From an uncultured Ferrovum sp. (GTDB lineage: Bacteria > Pseudomonadota > Gammaproteobacteria > Burkholderiales > Ferrovaceae): a stretch of DNA of 64,000 nt. The DNA lies in assembly GCA_903893215.1 (NCBI GenBank), contig CAITLJ010000059.1, positions 1 through 64,000 on the forward strand, written 5' to 3'. A model generated the notes under the pieces. It was not told the DNA's origin and made no database searches. It saw only the letters and a program-made list of their open reading frames with translations. A program made the translations under genes and the position numbers. Below, piece by piece: positions 26,193-34,663 of the stretch. How positions within the stretch are numbered: the stretch's first letter is position 1; every line of letters begins with the position of its first letter.

Positions 26193-27464
26193 ATGAAACT
26201 ATCTGCCTTCCTTGTGCTGTCCTTCTTCTGTCTTGCACTGCCGGCGCGTGCCGAACTGGCATTGGAATTCACGACCGAAGGTGTGCGCCAGATTCCTCTG
26301 GCAGTGCTGCCGTTGGCGCACGAGGAGGTGGTCACCCAGTCGCTCACACCGGTGGTGGCGGCCGACCTGCAGCGCTCCGGACTGTTCCGCACCGTGGATG
26401 CCGGTGGCCTCATTCCTGTGCCGGCCGAACCGGCGCAGGTGCACCTGGCGGACTGGCGCGCCCGCAAGGCCGAGCATGTGCTGGGCGGTTCGGTGGCGAA
26501 ACTCGCCGATGGTCGACTGGACGTGCATTACTGGTTGCTTGATGCGGTCACCGAGAAGGTGCGCCTGACCCGCAGTGTGACGATCAATGCCAATCAGTTG
26601 CGGCTGACCGCACACCAGATTGCCGATGCGGTCTACGAAAACCTGACGGGTGAGAAAGGCGTGTTCTCCACCAAGATTGCCTATGTGGTGAAGGGCGGCG
26701 GCAAGTACATGCTGAAAGTGGCGGATGCCGACGCTTACAATGAACAGACCGTGTTGTCCTCCCGCGAGCCGATCATTTCGCCGCGCTGGTCGCCGGACGG
26801 CAGACGGATGGCCTACGTGAGTTTCGAGCTGAATCGTCCTTCGGTGGTGGTGCAGAACCTTGCCACGGGCGACCGCAAGACCGTGGCCAATTTTCGCGGC
26901 AACAACAGCGCGCCGTCGTGGTCGCCGGATGGCAGTCAGTTGGCGGTCACGCTGAGCCGGGATGGCATTGCGCAGATCTACGTGATCGAAGCCAGCGGCA
27001 CCGGCATCCCGCGCCGGGTGATGAGCACCCGCGCAATCGACACCGAGGCCTGTTTCACACCGGACGGACGCTCCTTGCTGTTCACCTCGGACCGTGGTGG
27101 CAGCCCTCAGGTATACCGTGTGCCGGTGGAAGGCGGCAACGCCCAGCGGCTGACTTTCAGCGGCAGTTACAACGTATCGCCGCGCATCAGTCCGGACGGA
27201 CACAAGATCACCTTCGTGCAGCAGAACGGCAGCACGTTTCGCGTCATGCTGCAGGACCTCGACTCCGGCCAGACGCAGACGCTGACCGACACCCAGCTTG
27301 ACGAATCGCCCAGCTTCTCCCCCAATGGCCGCATGATTCTTTATGCTACCCGTGTGGGGGGGCGTGGTGTGCTGGCACTGGTGTCGGCCGATGGCCGCGT
27401 GCGCCAACGTTTTACCACCCAGGCAGGTGATGTGTATGAGCCGGCCTGGGGACCGTTGCCCTGA
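26193..27464 (+). CDS. tolB: Tol-Pal periplasmic protein TolB
   Basis: A 423-residue periplasmic protein with signal peptide (LVLSFFCLALPARA, cleaved near residue 20). An N-terminal alpha/beta domain precedes a six-bladed beta-propeller; five WD40-like repeats are easy to see: SPRWSPDGRRMAYVS, APSWSPDGSQLAVTL, EACFTPDGRSLLFTS, SPRISPDGHKITFVQ and SPSFSPNGRMILYAT. It binds Pal and TolA alternately. Three bases separate it from tolA. Confidence 0.96.
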   Translation: MKLSAFLVLSFFCLALPARAELALEFTTEGVRQIPLAVLPLAHEEVVTQSLTPVVAADLQRSGLFRTVDAGGLIPVPAEPAQVHLADWRARKAEHVLGGSVAKLADGRLDVHYWLLDAVTEKVRLTRSVTINANQLRLTAHQIADAVYENLTGEKGVFSTKIAYVVKGGGKYMLKVADADAYNEQTVLSSREPIISPRWSPDGRRMAYVSFELNRPSVVVQNLATGDRKTVANFRGNNSAPSWSPDGSQLAVTLSRDGIAQIYVIEASGTGIPRRVMSTRAIDTEACFTPDGRSLLFTSDRGGSPQVYRVPVEGGNAQRLTFSGSYNVSPRISPDGHKITFVQQNGSTFRVMLQDLDSGQTQTLTDTQLDESPSFSPNGRMILYATRVGGRGVLALVSADGRVRQRFTTQAGDVYEPAWGPLP

Positions 27465-27553
27465 CTGGGTGGAATGGCGTTGCAGCCGATTCCGACCAAC
27501 CCTGTTGCGGCATGCCTGATGATCCCCCCGACCCACTGCAAGGAGTAGCCGAA

Positions 27554-28141
27554 ATGAGAAACAACCTGATCCTGACCGCCCTCGCCACCGCTGTGCTGGC
27601 CGCCTGCAGCAGCACCCCGACCAAGACCGAGCCGGTCAAGGTGGAAGAAGTGAAGGTGCAAACCCCGGCGCCAGTGGCCAAGGTCACGCCGCCGCCAGTG
27701 CCAGCCCCGGTGGCGGCGCCGGTGGAGAAAATTGCACCGGCCAAGCCGCTGGACGAGGCCAAGGTCGAGAACGGTGGTTTCCCGCCCAAGGGTGTGGCTG
27801 GAGCGCTCGGACAGCGCACCATCTACTACGCGTTCGATACGTTCTCGGTATCTGATGAGTACAAGCCGGTGGCCGAGGCGCACGGTGGTTTTCTGGGCAA
27901 GCATGCCAAGGCCAAGGCAACCGTGCAGGGCAACTGCGATGAGCGTGGCAGCCGTGAATACAACCTGGCGCTGGGCATGCGTCGTGCAGAAGCGGCCAAA
28001 AGCCTGATGACCCTGTCGGGTGCTTCGGCCGAGCAGATCGAGGCGGTGAGCTTTGGCAAGGAAAAACCGGTCGACGCAGGGCATGATGACGCGGCCTGGG
28101 CCAAGAACCGTCGTGTCGACATCGTCTATCAGGGCGAATAA
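27554..28141 (+). CDS. pal: Peptidoglycan-associated lipoprotein Pal
   Basis: A 195-residue outer-membrane lipoprotein. The lipobox is VLAAC, with the acylated cysteine near residue 19, followed by a long Pro/Val/Ala-rich linker of about 50 residues and an OmpA-like peptidoglycan-binding domain (YYAFDTFSVSDEYKPVAEAHGGFL, NCDERGSREYNLALGMRRAE). The linker is longer than in E. coli Pal. ATG 27554 has AAGGAG eight bases upstream; codons further upstream are ignored. Confidence 0.95.
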   Translation: MRNNLILTALATAVLAACSSTPTKTEPVKVEEVKVQTPAPVAKVTPPPVPAPVAAPVEKIAPAKPLDEAKVENGGFPPKGVAGALGQRTIYYAFDTFSVSDEYKPVAEAHGGFLGKHAKAKATVQGNCDERGSREYNLALGMRRAEAAKSLMTLSGASAEQIEAVSFGKEKPVDAGHDDAAWAKNRRVDIVYQGE

Positions 28142-28143
28142 GC

Positions 28144-29133
28144 ATGCGAACAGGCACCATGGCATACCGGCGGCAGTTTCCGCGCCTGCGCAGTCTGGGG
28201 CTGGCTGTGGCGCTCGCCGTGGCGGTTGCCGGCCCGGCGCAAGCGGGCCTGTTCAGCGACGAAGACGCACGCAAGGCCACTGCGGACTTGCGTGCCGAAG
28301 TGCTCCAGCGCAACACGGCGGACGACGCGCGTTTTGCGCACATCGAGAGCAGTATCGACACCCTGCAGCAGGCCAATCAGAAGCTGCAGGCCTCGATTGA
28401 CCGGCTGGATCAGGCTATCCGCAATCTGGGGTTGGCAGCGCTGGCCAGTCAGGTGGATGGCATCGGTCAGGATCTGGCCCGTTTGCGCGGTCAGGTGGAA
28501 GTGCAGGGCAACGATGCCCAGCAGGCGCAAAAGCGCAGCAAGGAGTTTTATCTCGATCTTGATACCCGCCTGCACGTGCTTGAGCAGGCGGCAGCCAAGG
28601 CCGCCGAGGCGGGCAAAGCCGCCGACGCCACGCATCCGGCGGATGCCAGCGGCAGGTCGGGCGATGCGGATGGCGCGGCTTCCGGTCAGCCTGCGCTGGC
28701 CGGCGTGAATCCGCCCGTGGCGGTCGCACCCGGGCGTGCCACGCCCCCAAGTCCGCCTTCACTCGAGGAAAGCACGGCGTACGACAAGGCGTATCGTGCC
28801 TATACCGATGCCAGTTATGCCCCGGCCCTGAAAGGCTTCCAGGCGTTCGCAAAACGTTATCCGAACAGCATCTACGCGCCCAACGTAGCTTACTGGATTG
28901 GCATGACGCACTATCGGATGAAGGCATTGCCTGCTGCCGTCACGTCTTTGAAAGGGGTGGTGGCCAGTTTCCCGGAGTCGCCGAAAGCCGCCGATGCCCT
29001 GCTCAGCCTGGCTGCAGTGCAACTGGAGCAAAACGACACGGTGGGGGCGCATCAAAGTCTGGAAGACCTGATCAACCGCTATCCGGGTAGCGATGCGGCG
29101 GTCAAGGCCAAGGCCAAGCTGGGCAGGAAATAA
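28144..29133 (+). CDS. cpoB: Cell division coordinator CpoB (YbgF)
   Basis: A 329-residue periplasmic protein: signal peptide ending AGPAQA, an N-terminal coiled coil (about 75-160, many Gln/Leu heptads), an Ala/Gly/Pro linker, and C-terminal TPR repeats (AYDKAYRAYTDASYAPALKGFQAF, YPNSIYAPNVAYWIG). CpoB couples Tol-Pal to PBP1b during septation. It begins two bases after pal. A second ATG five codons in is an alternative start. The gene ends the tol-pal operon. Confidence 0.92.
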   Translation: MRTGTMAYRRQFPRLRSLGLAVALAVAVAGPAQAGLFSDEDARKATADLRAEVLQRNTADDARFAHIESSIDTLQQANQKLQASIDRLDQAIRNLGLAALASQVDGIGQDLARLRGQVEVQGNDAQQAQKRSKEFYLDLDTRLHVLEQAAAKAAEAGKAADATHPADASGRSGDADGAASGQPALAGVNPPVAVAPGRATPPSPPSLEESTAYDKAYRAYTDASYAPALKGFQAFAKRYPNSIYAPNVAYWIGMTHYRMKALPAAVTSLKGVVASFPESPKAADALLSLAAVQLEQNDTVGAHQSLEDLINRYPGSDAAVKAKAKLGRK

Positions 29134-29136
29134 GGC

Positions 29137-29349
29137 TCAGCGCGTGGGGCGCTCACCTGATGCGCTGCCGCGGTCTGCACGCTCCGCCTGATTGGCGTTA
29201 GCCGCGCCCCAGTTGCTGCGCGCGTCCTGTACCTCGACCCGCACGCGGTTACGGTGATGGGCGTGCTCGCGGAACTCGTGCACAGCCAAGGGCAGCGCTG
29301 CAATGGTCAGCGCCGCAATCAACAGGACACGGGTGTCGGGAGGGGTCAT
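29137..29349 (-). CDS. Possible small membrane protein, unknown
   Basis: A 70-codon frame that starts MTPPDTRVLLIAALTIAALP, giving one hydrophobic helix (about 8-24), then a His/Arg-rich hydrophilic tail (HEFREHAHHRNRVRVEVQD). I do not recognise it. No good ribosome binding site precedes ATG 29349. It converges on cpoB, three bases apart. The hydrophobic helix followed by a charged tail looks more like a real protein than the overlapping Ser/Thr-rich frame on the same strand, but support is weak. Confidence 0.4.
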   Translation of the reverse strand: MTPPDTRVLLIAALTIAALPLAVHEFREHAHHRNRVRVEVQDARSNWGAANANQAERADRGSASGERPTR

Positions 29350-29484
29350 TCGGGACTGCTCAGGAACAATGGCACAAGGCGCAGCATCATCGACGCAGCG
29401 CCGCCAGGCTGCGAAAACTCAACATCATCAGTATTACAGTGTAGCAGTTCGTAGGGGCCGTCGCGCTGATTCGGCAGCGCGCCA

Positions 29485-29528
29485 GCCCAAGCAAAAAGGC
29501 CGCCCGAAGGCGGCCTTTTTGCTTGGGC
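29485..29528 (-). terminator. Long bidirectional terminator after the TonB receptor
   Basis: A 20-base perfect stem: 29485-29504 pairs with 29509-29528 around the tetraloop CGAA. Each arm contains an AAAAA/TTTTT block next to a GGCCGCC core, so the inner ten or so bases alone form a terminator in either direction. It lies 13 bases beyond the stop of the minus-strand receptor gene. Confidence 0.85.
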
Positions 29529-29541
29529 ATTGCCCGGTCGA

Positions 29542-31800
29542 TCAGAAGGTGTAACGCACCGAGGCGCGTACCGTGCGTCCGTCGATGGAGCGCGCGCTGG
29601 TCACCGTGCTGCCAGCACCCACGCCTTCTGCTTCGGTGAAGCCGATGGTGTTGAACAGGTTGTTGGCGGTCAGCGCGAAGCGGGTGTGCTCATCGAACTG
29701 GTAGTAGACAAAGGCGTTGACCGAGACATAGGCCGGCATCTTGTAGAGATTGTCATCCTGCGTATAGCTGTCCCCGGTGCCATAGACCTGCGCGCCGAGG
29801 TCGAACGGACCAACCGAGTATCCTGGCGACACCTGGAAGATGTACTTCGCCTGGCGGCGCGGCGTGTGTCCGATCACAGTGGGGTCCAATGCGCCGGTGA
29901 TCTGGGCATCGGTGAAGGTTGCGCCGCCGTTGATATGGAAGTCACCCATGCGATACCCCGCTTCCACTTCCACACCACGGGCGTCGTATGTGTTCTGCGT
30001 GGAGGTCTGCGTGGTGACTTCGTAATTGGACTCCGAGGTCTGCGCGATGAAGCCGGTCAGGAACACGCTGAAAGCGCCCTGGCGATACTTCACACCCAGT
30101 TCGTGCTGGTGCACCTCGCCCACGTTGATGGGTGCGCTGCCGTCGAGCGGGGTGCCATACAGCAGGCGGTCGGCAAAAAAGCTGTAACCGCGGCTGGTGC
30201 GTGCAAACAGGGCAAGATCCTTGTCGAGCTGGTAGTTGCCGCCGACCGAGTAGGAGGTGCGCGACAGCGAATAGTCGATCTTGCCGGCATCCTTGTTGAA
30301 GTTCAGGCCATTGCCCAGGCCGTCGGTGATGTGCTGGTAACCCTGCGCATGCTGACGGTCACGACGCACGCTGCCATCCACGGTCAGGGCGCCCTGCTCT
30401 GCCGTCAGGTTGAGGTACGGCGAGGTGTTGGTGTAGCGGGTGTTCCAGTCACGCACGCAGCAGCCGCCAAAGGTGGTGGCACCCGTGCCGGTCTGCACGG
30501 CGGTCGGGTTGCGGTTGGCCAGCGACAACTGGTAGGTGTTCCAGTCCCAGGTTTCGGCAATGTTCTGGTTGCCCATGAACAGGCCGCCGGTGACGTTGGC
30601 CTTGACGTCGGCCACTTCCAGCTTCTTGCTCAGGCGGAGGTCGTTGAAGGTGGAGCCCAGATCGTTGAGCGAGGTATTGAACAGCACGCCCGGGTAGCTC
30701 TGCGCGGCCACTTGCGCGGCTGACGGCGGCGGCACGAACATGCCGATGAAGCGTCCCGAGGCATCGGTTTCGCGCAGCTTGTCGTCGATGATGAAGCCAT
30801 TGCCCAGGTCGAAGTGGGCCTCGCCACCAAGGGAGTTGGCTTCGGTGTGCAGGCCACTGCGTGTGGAAGTGGTGACCGCATGACCATTGCTGTCGATGGT
30901 GGTGTCGTTGGCCAGGTTTGGCCCGAGTTGCGACACCGTGCGCGGATCCAGTCCCGGCAATGCCACCAGGCTGCCGCCACTGATGCCCACCGGCGAGGGC
31001 AGATAGGTGGGGGTATGGTCGTTGAGCAACTTCACGTTGAGGCGCACATAGCCGCTGGAGAACTCTTCGGTCAGGTTGCCCTTGATCTGGCCACCTGACT
31101 CGGCCTGGTACCCCGGATTGCGGATACCGTCGCCGTCACGGAAGAACCCGCCGAAATGGAATCGGGTGGAGTCACCGATGCGGGAACCGTAGTCGAAGTC
31201 ATACCGGTTTTCGCGGAAGTTCACGCCAGTGGTAAAGCCGACGGCGCCCCCTTTTTCTTCGCCAGTCTTGCTGACGAAGTTGATGATGCCGCCGGGTGCG
31301 TCGCTGGCCAGGGTACTGGCCGAGCCGCCGCGCACCACTTCCACGTGGTCCACGTTGCCGTCCACACGCAGGAATTCGTCAGCGGTACCGAAGTTCATGT
31401 CGCCAAACAGCATGACCGGCAGTCCGTCTTCCTGGAACTGCACGTAACGGCCGCCACCCGCCGAGATCGGCACGCCGCGCACGGTGACGTTGGCGTTGCC
31501 TTCACCGCCGGACGATTCGGCGCGGATGCCAGGGATCGAGCGCAGCAGTTCGGCCGCATTGGTGGCGCCCGACCGGGCGATCTGCTCGTCGTCGATCACG
31601 CTCAGCGATACCGAACTTTTCATCACGGTGGTCCGCTCGGACGTGCCGGTCACCACGATGGCGTCGAGGTTGGGGCCGGTGACCTTGGCGTCGCCGCCTT
31701 TGGTCTGGGTGGCGTCATCGGCCATGGCCGGGACGGCGGCCAGCAAGGCAAGAGCGATCGCCAAGCTGAGCGTGTTGCGGGTTGGGGTCAGTGCCTGCAT
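29542..31800 (-). CDS. TonB-dependent outer-membrane receptor
   Basis: A 752-residue receptor with signal peptide (LALLAAVPAMA, cleaved near residue 27), a TonB-box-like LDAIVVTG at about 46-53, a plug domain (about 60-175: IARSGATNAAELLRSIPGI, VRGVPISAGG, VEVVRGGSAS, GGIINFVSKTG) and a 22-strand barrel ending in the aromatic terminus VRYTF. It imports a bulky substrate with TonB energy; no TonB, ExbB or ExbD is nearby. A LacI-type operator over the promoter suggests a carbohydrate rather than a siderophore, but the substrate is not readable from the sequence. GAGGAG lies seven bases before ATG 31800. Two adjacent cysteines (GGCCVRDW) occur in one extracellular loop. Confidence 0.9.
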   Translation of the reverse strand: MQALTPTRNTLSLAIALALLAAVPAMADDATQTKGGDAKVTGPNLDAIVVTGTSERTTVMKSSVSLSVIDDEQIARSGATNAAELLRSIPGIRAESSGGEGNANVTVRGVPISAGGGRYVQFQEDGLPVMLFGDMNFGTADEFLRVDGNVDHVEVVRGGSASTLASDAPGGIINFVSKTGEEKGGAVGFTTGVNFRENRYDFDYGSRIGDSTRFHFGGFFRDGDGIRNPGYQAESGGQIKGNLTEEFSSGYVRLNVKLLNDHTPTYLPSPVGISGGSLVALPGLDPRTVSQLGPNLANDTTIDSNGHAVTTSTRSGLHTEANSLGGEAHFDLGNGFIIDDKLRETDASGRFIGMFVPPPSAAQVAAQSYPGVLFNTSLNDLGSTFNDLRLSKKLEVADVKANVTGGLFMGNQNIAETWDWNTYQLSLANRNPTAVQTGTGATTFGGCCVRDWNTRYTNTSPYLNLTAEQGALTVDGSVRRDRQHAQGYQHITDGLGNGLNFNKDAGKIDYSLSRTSYSVGGNYQLDKDLALFARTSRGYSFFADRLLYGTPLDGSAPINVGEVHQHELGVKYRQGAFSVFLTGFIAQTSESNYEVTTQTSTQNTYDARGVEVEAGYRMGDFHINGGATFTDAQITGALDPTVIGHTPRRQAKYIFQVSPGYSVGPFDLGAQVYGTGDSYTQDDNLYKMPAYVSVNAFVYYQFDEHTRFALTANNLFNTIGFTEAEGVGAGSTVTSARSIDGRTVRASVRYTF

Positions 31801-31901
31801 CGATTTCTCCTCGCGTCATCTTGTTTTTGCGGGTTTCCCTTCTGGTTGGGGAAAACCGTCGTGGGTGCCGGGCAGTCAGTCGCCTGCACAGCGCTGAGCG
31901 T

Positions 31902-31930
31902 AAAATAATTCAACTTGTAAACGTTTGCAA
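31902..31930 (-). promoter_or_regulatory. Receptor promoter with overlapping LacI-type operator
   Basis: The 16-base site TTGTAAACGTTTGCAA (plus strand 31915-31930) is a near-perfect palindrome with the central AAACGTTT typical of LacI-family operators. Read on the minus strand, TTGCAA (31930-31925) can be a -35 box, followed after 17 bases by TATTTT (31907-31902) as -10. A bound repressor would cover the -35 box of the receptor gene. No LacI-family gene is in the window. The 370-base gap 31801-32172 otherwise holds the receptor leader and the tRNA promoter. Confidence 0.6.
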
Positions 31931-32049
31931 CCCTGCGTTGCAGCAATTCGCGGGGGATAAATTCATCTAAATCTTTGTTGGTGTAAAAACCGTCGGATGC
32001 GCTGGTCCTGGCGCGCAGTCTTGCCGGATAGGGGATGCCGTGCGCGCAC

Positions 32050-32065
32050 TTGTTGACGTTTGCAG
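32050..32065. promoter_or_regulatory. Second, degenerate LacI-type operator-like site
   Basis: TTGTTGACGTTTGCAG matches the operator at 31915-31930 at 13 of 16 positions and in the same orientation, including the right half ACGTTTGCA. The centre-to-centre distance is 135 bases. It could be an auxiliary operator for looping or a chance match. Confidence 0.35.
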
Positions 32066-32099
32066 GCCGCTCAGGGATCGTCGTGATCTTGGTGCGGTG

Positions 32100-32129
32100 T
32101 TGACCGGGCTTGGCGGGTCGGGATAAGAT
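32100..32129 (+). promoter_or_regulatory. Candidate promoter of the tRNA-Lys genes
   Basis: TTGACC (32100-32105) and TAAGAT (32124-32129) are 18 bases apart. Transcription would begin near 32136, about 37 bases before the first tRNA. Confidence 0.45.
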
Positions 32130-32172
32130 TGAGGGCTGTAGTGTTTTCGCTCTAGGGCAAATGCAGCCGGTT

Positions 32173-32248
32173 GGGTCGGTAGCTCAGTTGGTAGAGCAGC
32201 GGACTTTTAATCCGTTGGTCGCGGGTTCGAGTCCCGCCCGACCCACCA
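32173..32248 (+). tRNA. tRNA-Lys (anticodon UUU)
   Basis: A 76-base cloverleaf with encoded CCA. The acceptor stem pairs GGGTCGG with CCGACCC; the D-arm AGCTCAGTTGGTAGAGC and T-arm GGTTCGAGTCC are canonical. The anticodon loop CTTTTAA gives UUU. Confidence 0.97.
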
Positions 32249-32315
32249 AAGTACGGCACGATGTTACAATGCAGGTCTTGTTCGGTCGCCTCCCCGGCGA
32301 CCTTGTTGTTCCGGG

Positions 32316-32391
32316 GGGTCGTTAGCTCAGCTGGTAGAGCAGCGGACTCTTAATCCGTAGGTCGACAGTTCGAATCTGTCACGACCCACCA
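32316..32391 (+). tRNA. tRNA-Lys (anticodon CUU)
   Basis: A 76-base tRNA with encoded CCA, 67 bases after the first. The acceptor stem pairs GGGTCGT with ACGACCC; the anticodon loop CTCTTAA gives CUU. It closely resembles its neighbour in the D-arm and anticodon stem but differs in the T stem, so it is an old rather than recent duplicate. Confidence 0.97.
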
Positions 32392-32424
32392 CCCCGAATT
32401 TTCACCACACGGTTTCCCACGCAA

Positions 32425-32520
32425 CTCCGGCCCGATCTGCGCGGCAGACATGCCCTTGACGGCACGCTCAGGGCATGGAGTCTTCTGGCAGCCGCAGTCT
32501 TGGTCAGTCCCGGGCCGGAG
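32425..32520. other. Nested inverted repeats, possible structured RNA
   Basis: CTCCGGCCCG (32425-32434) and CGGGCCGGAG (32511-32520) are exact complements. Inside them CTGCGCGGC (32437-32445) can pair, with a two-base bulge, with GCCGCAG (32491-32497), and ATGCCCT (32450-32456) with AGGGCAT (32470-32476) around a 13-base loop. The 96-base element fills the gap between tRNA-Lys(CUU) and the LytTR gene stop. No T run follows on either strand. It could be the 3' end structure of either unit or an independent RNA; I do not recognise a known family. Confidence 0.45.
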
Positions 32521-32528
32521 GCGGTGCT

Positions 32529-33302
32529 TTACATCTGCCGGAAGCGCTCTGCATGGCTGCGGCTGACCTCCAGCACCTCGCCGTGATCCCGCAGGTGGAT
32601 CAGCAAGCGGCTGTCCTGCCGCTCCAGATGGGCAATTGCCCGCGCATTGACAATGGTGCTGCGATGCACTTGCCAGAACTGCTGTTCGTCAAGCCGGGAC
32701 AACAGTTCCCGGAGCGGGGTGCGGATCAGCCATTCGCCCCCAGTCGTCCGGATGCGGGTGTATTTTTCGTCTGACCGAAAAAACAGCACGTCATCCACGG
32801 CAATCAGCTTGAGCAGGTTGCCTTGCGAGGCCTGCAGCCAGCGCAGGTGGGCAGGGCCGTCATGCTGCCGTTGCAGCAGCCCTTCGATCTGGCGCAGCCG
32901 GTCAGAGAGGTCGGCAGGCGCGTTGTCTTTCAGCCGCTCCTGCAGCCGCTGCACGGTGCGTGCCAGCCGCATGGTCTCGGCCGGTTTGAGCACATAATCC
33001 AGTGCGCCATGTTCGAAAGCTTCCACCGCGTACTGGTCATAGGCGGTGACAAAGACGATGTGGCAGCGCAGATCGGGCAACTGGCTGATCTGTGCGGCGG
33101 CTTCGATGCCGGACAACACCGGCATGCGGATATCAAGGAAGACCAGCTCGGGTTGCAGTGCCGCCACCATTTCGACCGCCTCACGACCGTCGCGCGCCTC
33201 CCCCGTGATCTGCAGTTCTGGCCAGGCCTCGGCCAGACGCTGGCGCAACTGTGCGCGCAACAGGCGTTCATCATCCGCCAACACCGCGCGCACCGCACTC
33301 AT
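32529..33302 (-). CDS. LytTR-family response regulator
   Basis: A 257-residue regulator: receiver domain with D10/D11 and phosphoacceptor D57 (LVFLDIRMP), and a LytTR DNA-binding domain (about 155-257: DVLFFRSDEKYTRIRT, EQQFWQVHRSTIVNARAI). It is the AlgR/LytR type, regulating exopolysaccharide, pili or envelope genes in relatives. Its ATG overlaps the end of the kinase gene by four bases. The cognate kinase is directly upstream. Confidence 0.92.
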   Translation of the reverse strand: MSAVRAVLADDERLLRAQLRQRLAEAWPELQITGEARDGREAVEMVAALQPELVFLDIRMPVLSGIEAAAQISQLPDLRCHIVFVTAYDQYAVEAFEHGALDYVLKPAETMRLARTVQRLQERLKDNAPADLSDRLRQIEGLLQRQHDGPAHLRWLQASQGNLLKLIAVDDVLFFRSDEKYTRIRTTGGEWLIRTPLRELLSRLDEQQFWQVHRSTIVNARAIAHLERQDSRLLIHLRDHGEVLEVSRSHAERFRQM

Positions 33303-34663
33303 ACGCCCGCAGTTCCCGGAAGACCTGCATCTGCACCGACGTCACCGCTGGCCGCACTGGCAGGCTGTGACGCATCGCGCCTCGGGCTGGTGACGCGGTA
33401 AGGCAGTCGGATGCTTGCAATCGCGCCAACCGGCTCATTCGCTTGCAGTGTGCAATCCGCCGCATCGGGATACAGCAGCGCGAGGCGTTCACGCGCATTG
33501 CGCAGACCCACGCCCCCCGTCTCGCCGGGCGCGCGGCTGGCGCCCGTGGCAGCGCTCGGTCCTACCCCGGTGTCGCGGACCTGCACCCGCAGGGCACCGT
33601 CCTCCACTGTGGCACGGATACAGATCTCGCCCCCTTCCGCCTTGGGCTCAAGGCCATGGCGAATGGCATTTTCCACCAGTGACTGCAGCAACATCGGTGG
33701 GAACTCGGCCGAGCGCAATCCCTCAGGCACATCGATCACCACCTTCAGGCGATCTTCCATACGCACTTGCAGGATTTCCAGATAGGCGCGCACCAGTTCG
33801 ATCTCGCGTCCCAGATGCGAACCGTGGTCGCGCATTTGCGGCAAGGCGGCCCGCAGGTAACGGATCAGGTTTTTCTGCATGGTCGAGGCGCGTGCCGGAT
33901 CGGTTTCGATCAGGAAGTCCACCGAGGCCAGGGTGTTGAACAGAAAGTGCGGTTCCACCTGGGCCTGCAGGGTCTGCAGTTGTGCTTGCGCCAGCTGGTA
34001 GCGCAGCGCGGTGCGCTCGGCCTGCGCCTCGGCAGCCCGGGCGTTGGCAGCGGCGGCGGCGGCGTTGGCCTCGGCCGCCGCAGCACTGGCTTCGGCCTCC
34101 ATGGCGCGTGCCTCCGAGCGGGCGGCCTGCCGCATCACCACTTTGGCGGCAATCAGGAACACGATGGTGAGCAGTACCAACGCTTCGATCGCGTCGCTGA
34201 GTGCCCCACCAAGCGTGCGGCGGGTGTGCACTTCGTCACTGTCCTCCGCGTCATCCTCGACCAGCCCCGCATTCAATCCTGGCGTCGAAGGCGTGCTTGC
34301 AGGGGGGGGCGTGACGGACGGCGCGGAAGGCGTCGTTGCGGCGTCGGGGGCCGATCCGGCAGGGCGATGGATCACGTTGATGCCATCCCAGCCGATGTGC
34401 ACGTCGGGATCATCGCTTGCGCCCCGTGCGTCTGCAGTCGGCGCATGCTTTGCCGTGTGGCGATGGATCACGGTGCGTTCGTCATGCCAATGCAGCAGAT
34501 TGTCGGTGACGATGCTCTGGGCGATCAGTGCCAGCAGGCTGAGCACCGCCAGACGTCCCCAGGACTGGGCGGCGGCCCAAGCCGCCAGTTTTTGTGCGGT
34601 GTCCATGACCATGGCGCGGGCTGAGCGCCAGAGGGGCAACAGGGTGGTAAGGATCGGGTTCAT
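33299..34663 (-). CDS. LytS/AlgZ-type sensor histidine kinase
   Basis: A 454-residue kinase of the His_kinase (HPK8) type. Membrane helices lie near 37-56 and 158-177; between them is about 100 residues of Pro/Ser/Thr/Asp-rich sequence, predicted periplasmic. An extremely alanine/glutamate-rich coiled coil (about 178-228) leads to the phosphoacceptor H239 in QVEPHFLFNTLASVDF. The ATPase part has LLQSLVENAIRHGLEP and GGVGLRNARERL. It is coupled to the response regulator by a four-base overlap and to a small membrane protein upstream by another. The stimulus is unknown. Confidence 0.9.
   Translation of the reverse strand: MNPILTTLLPLWRSARAMVMDTAQKLAAWAAAQSWGRLAVLSLLALIAQSIVTDNLLHWHDERTVIHRHTAKHAPTADARGASDDPDVHIGWDGINVIHRPAGSAPDAATTPSAPSVTPPPASTPSTPGLNAGLVEDDAEDSDEVHTRRTLGGALSDAIEALVLLTIVFLIAAKVVMRQAARSEARAMEAEASAAAAEANAAAAAANARAAEAQAERTALRYQLAQAQLQTLQAQVEPHFLFNTLASVDFLIETDPARASTMQKNLIRYLRAALPQMRDHGSHLGREIELVRAYLEILQVRMEDRLKVVIDVPEGLRSAEFPPMLLQSLVENAIRHGLEPKAEGGEICIRATVEDGALRVQVRDTGVGPSAATGASRAPGETGGVGLRNARERLALLYPDAADCTLQANEPVGAIASIRLPYRVTSPRRDASQPASAASGDVGADAGLPGTAGV

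Noticed and set aside
29079-29303. 74-codon minus-strand frame overlapping the end of cpoB
   Set aside because: It overlaps cpoB and the more plausible 70-codon frame; composition is Ser/Thr/Arg-rich with no ribosome binding site.
32173-32391. Two tRNA-Lys genes as a phage or island attachment site
   Set aside because: No integrase and no repeated tRNA 3' end was found downstream; neighbours look chromosomal.
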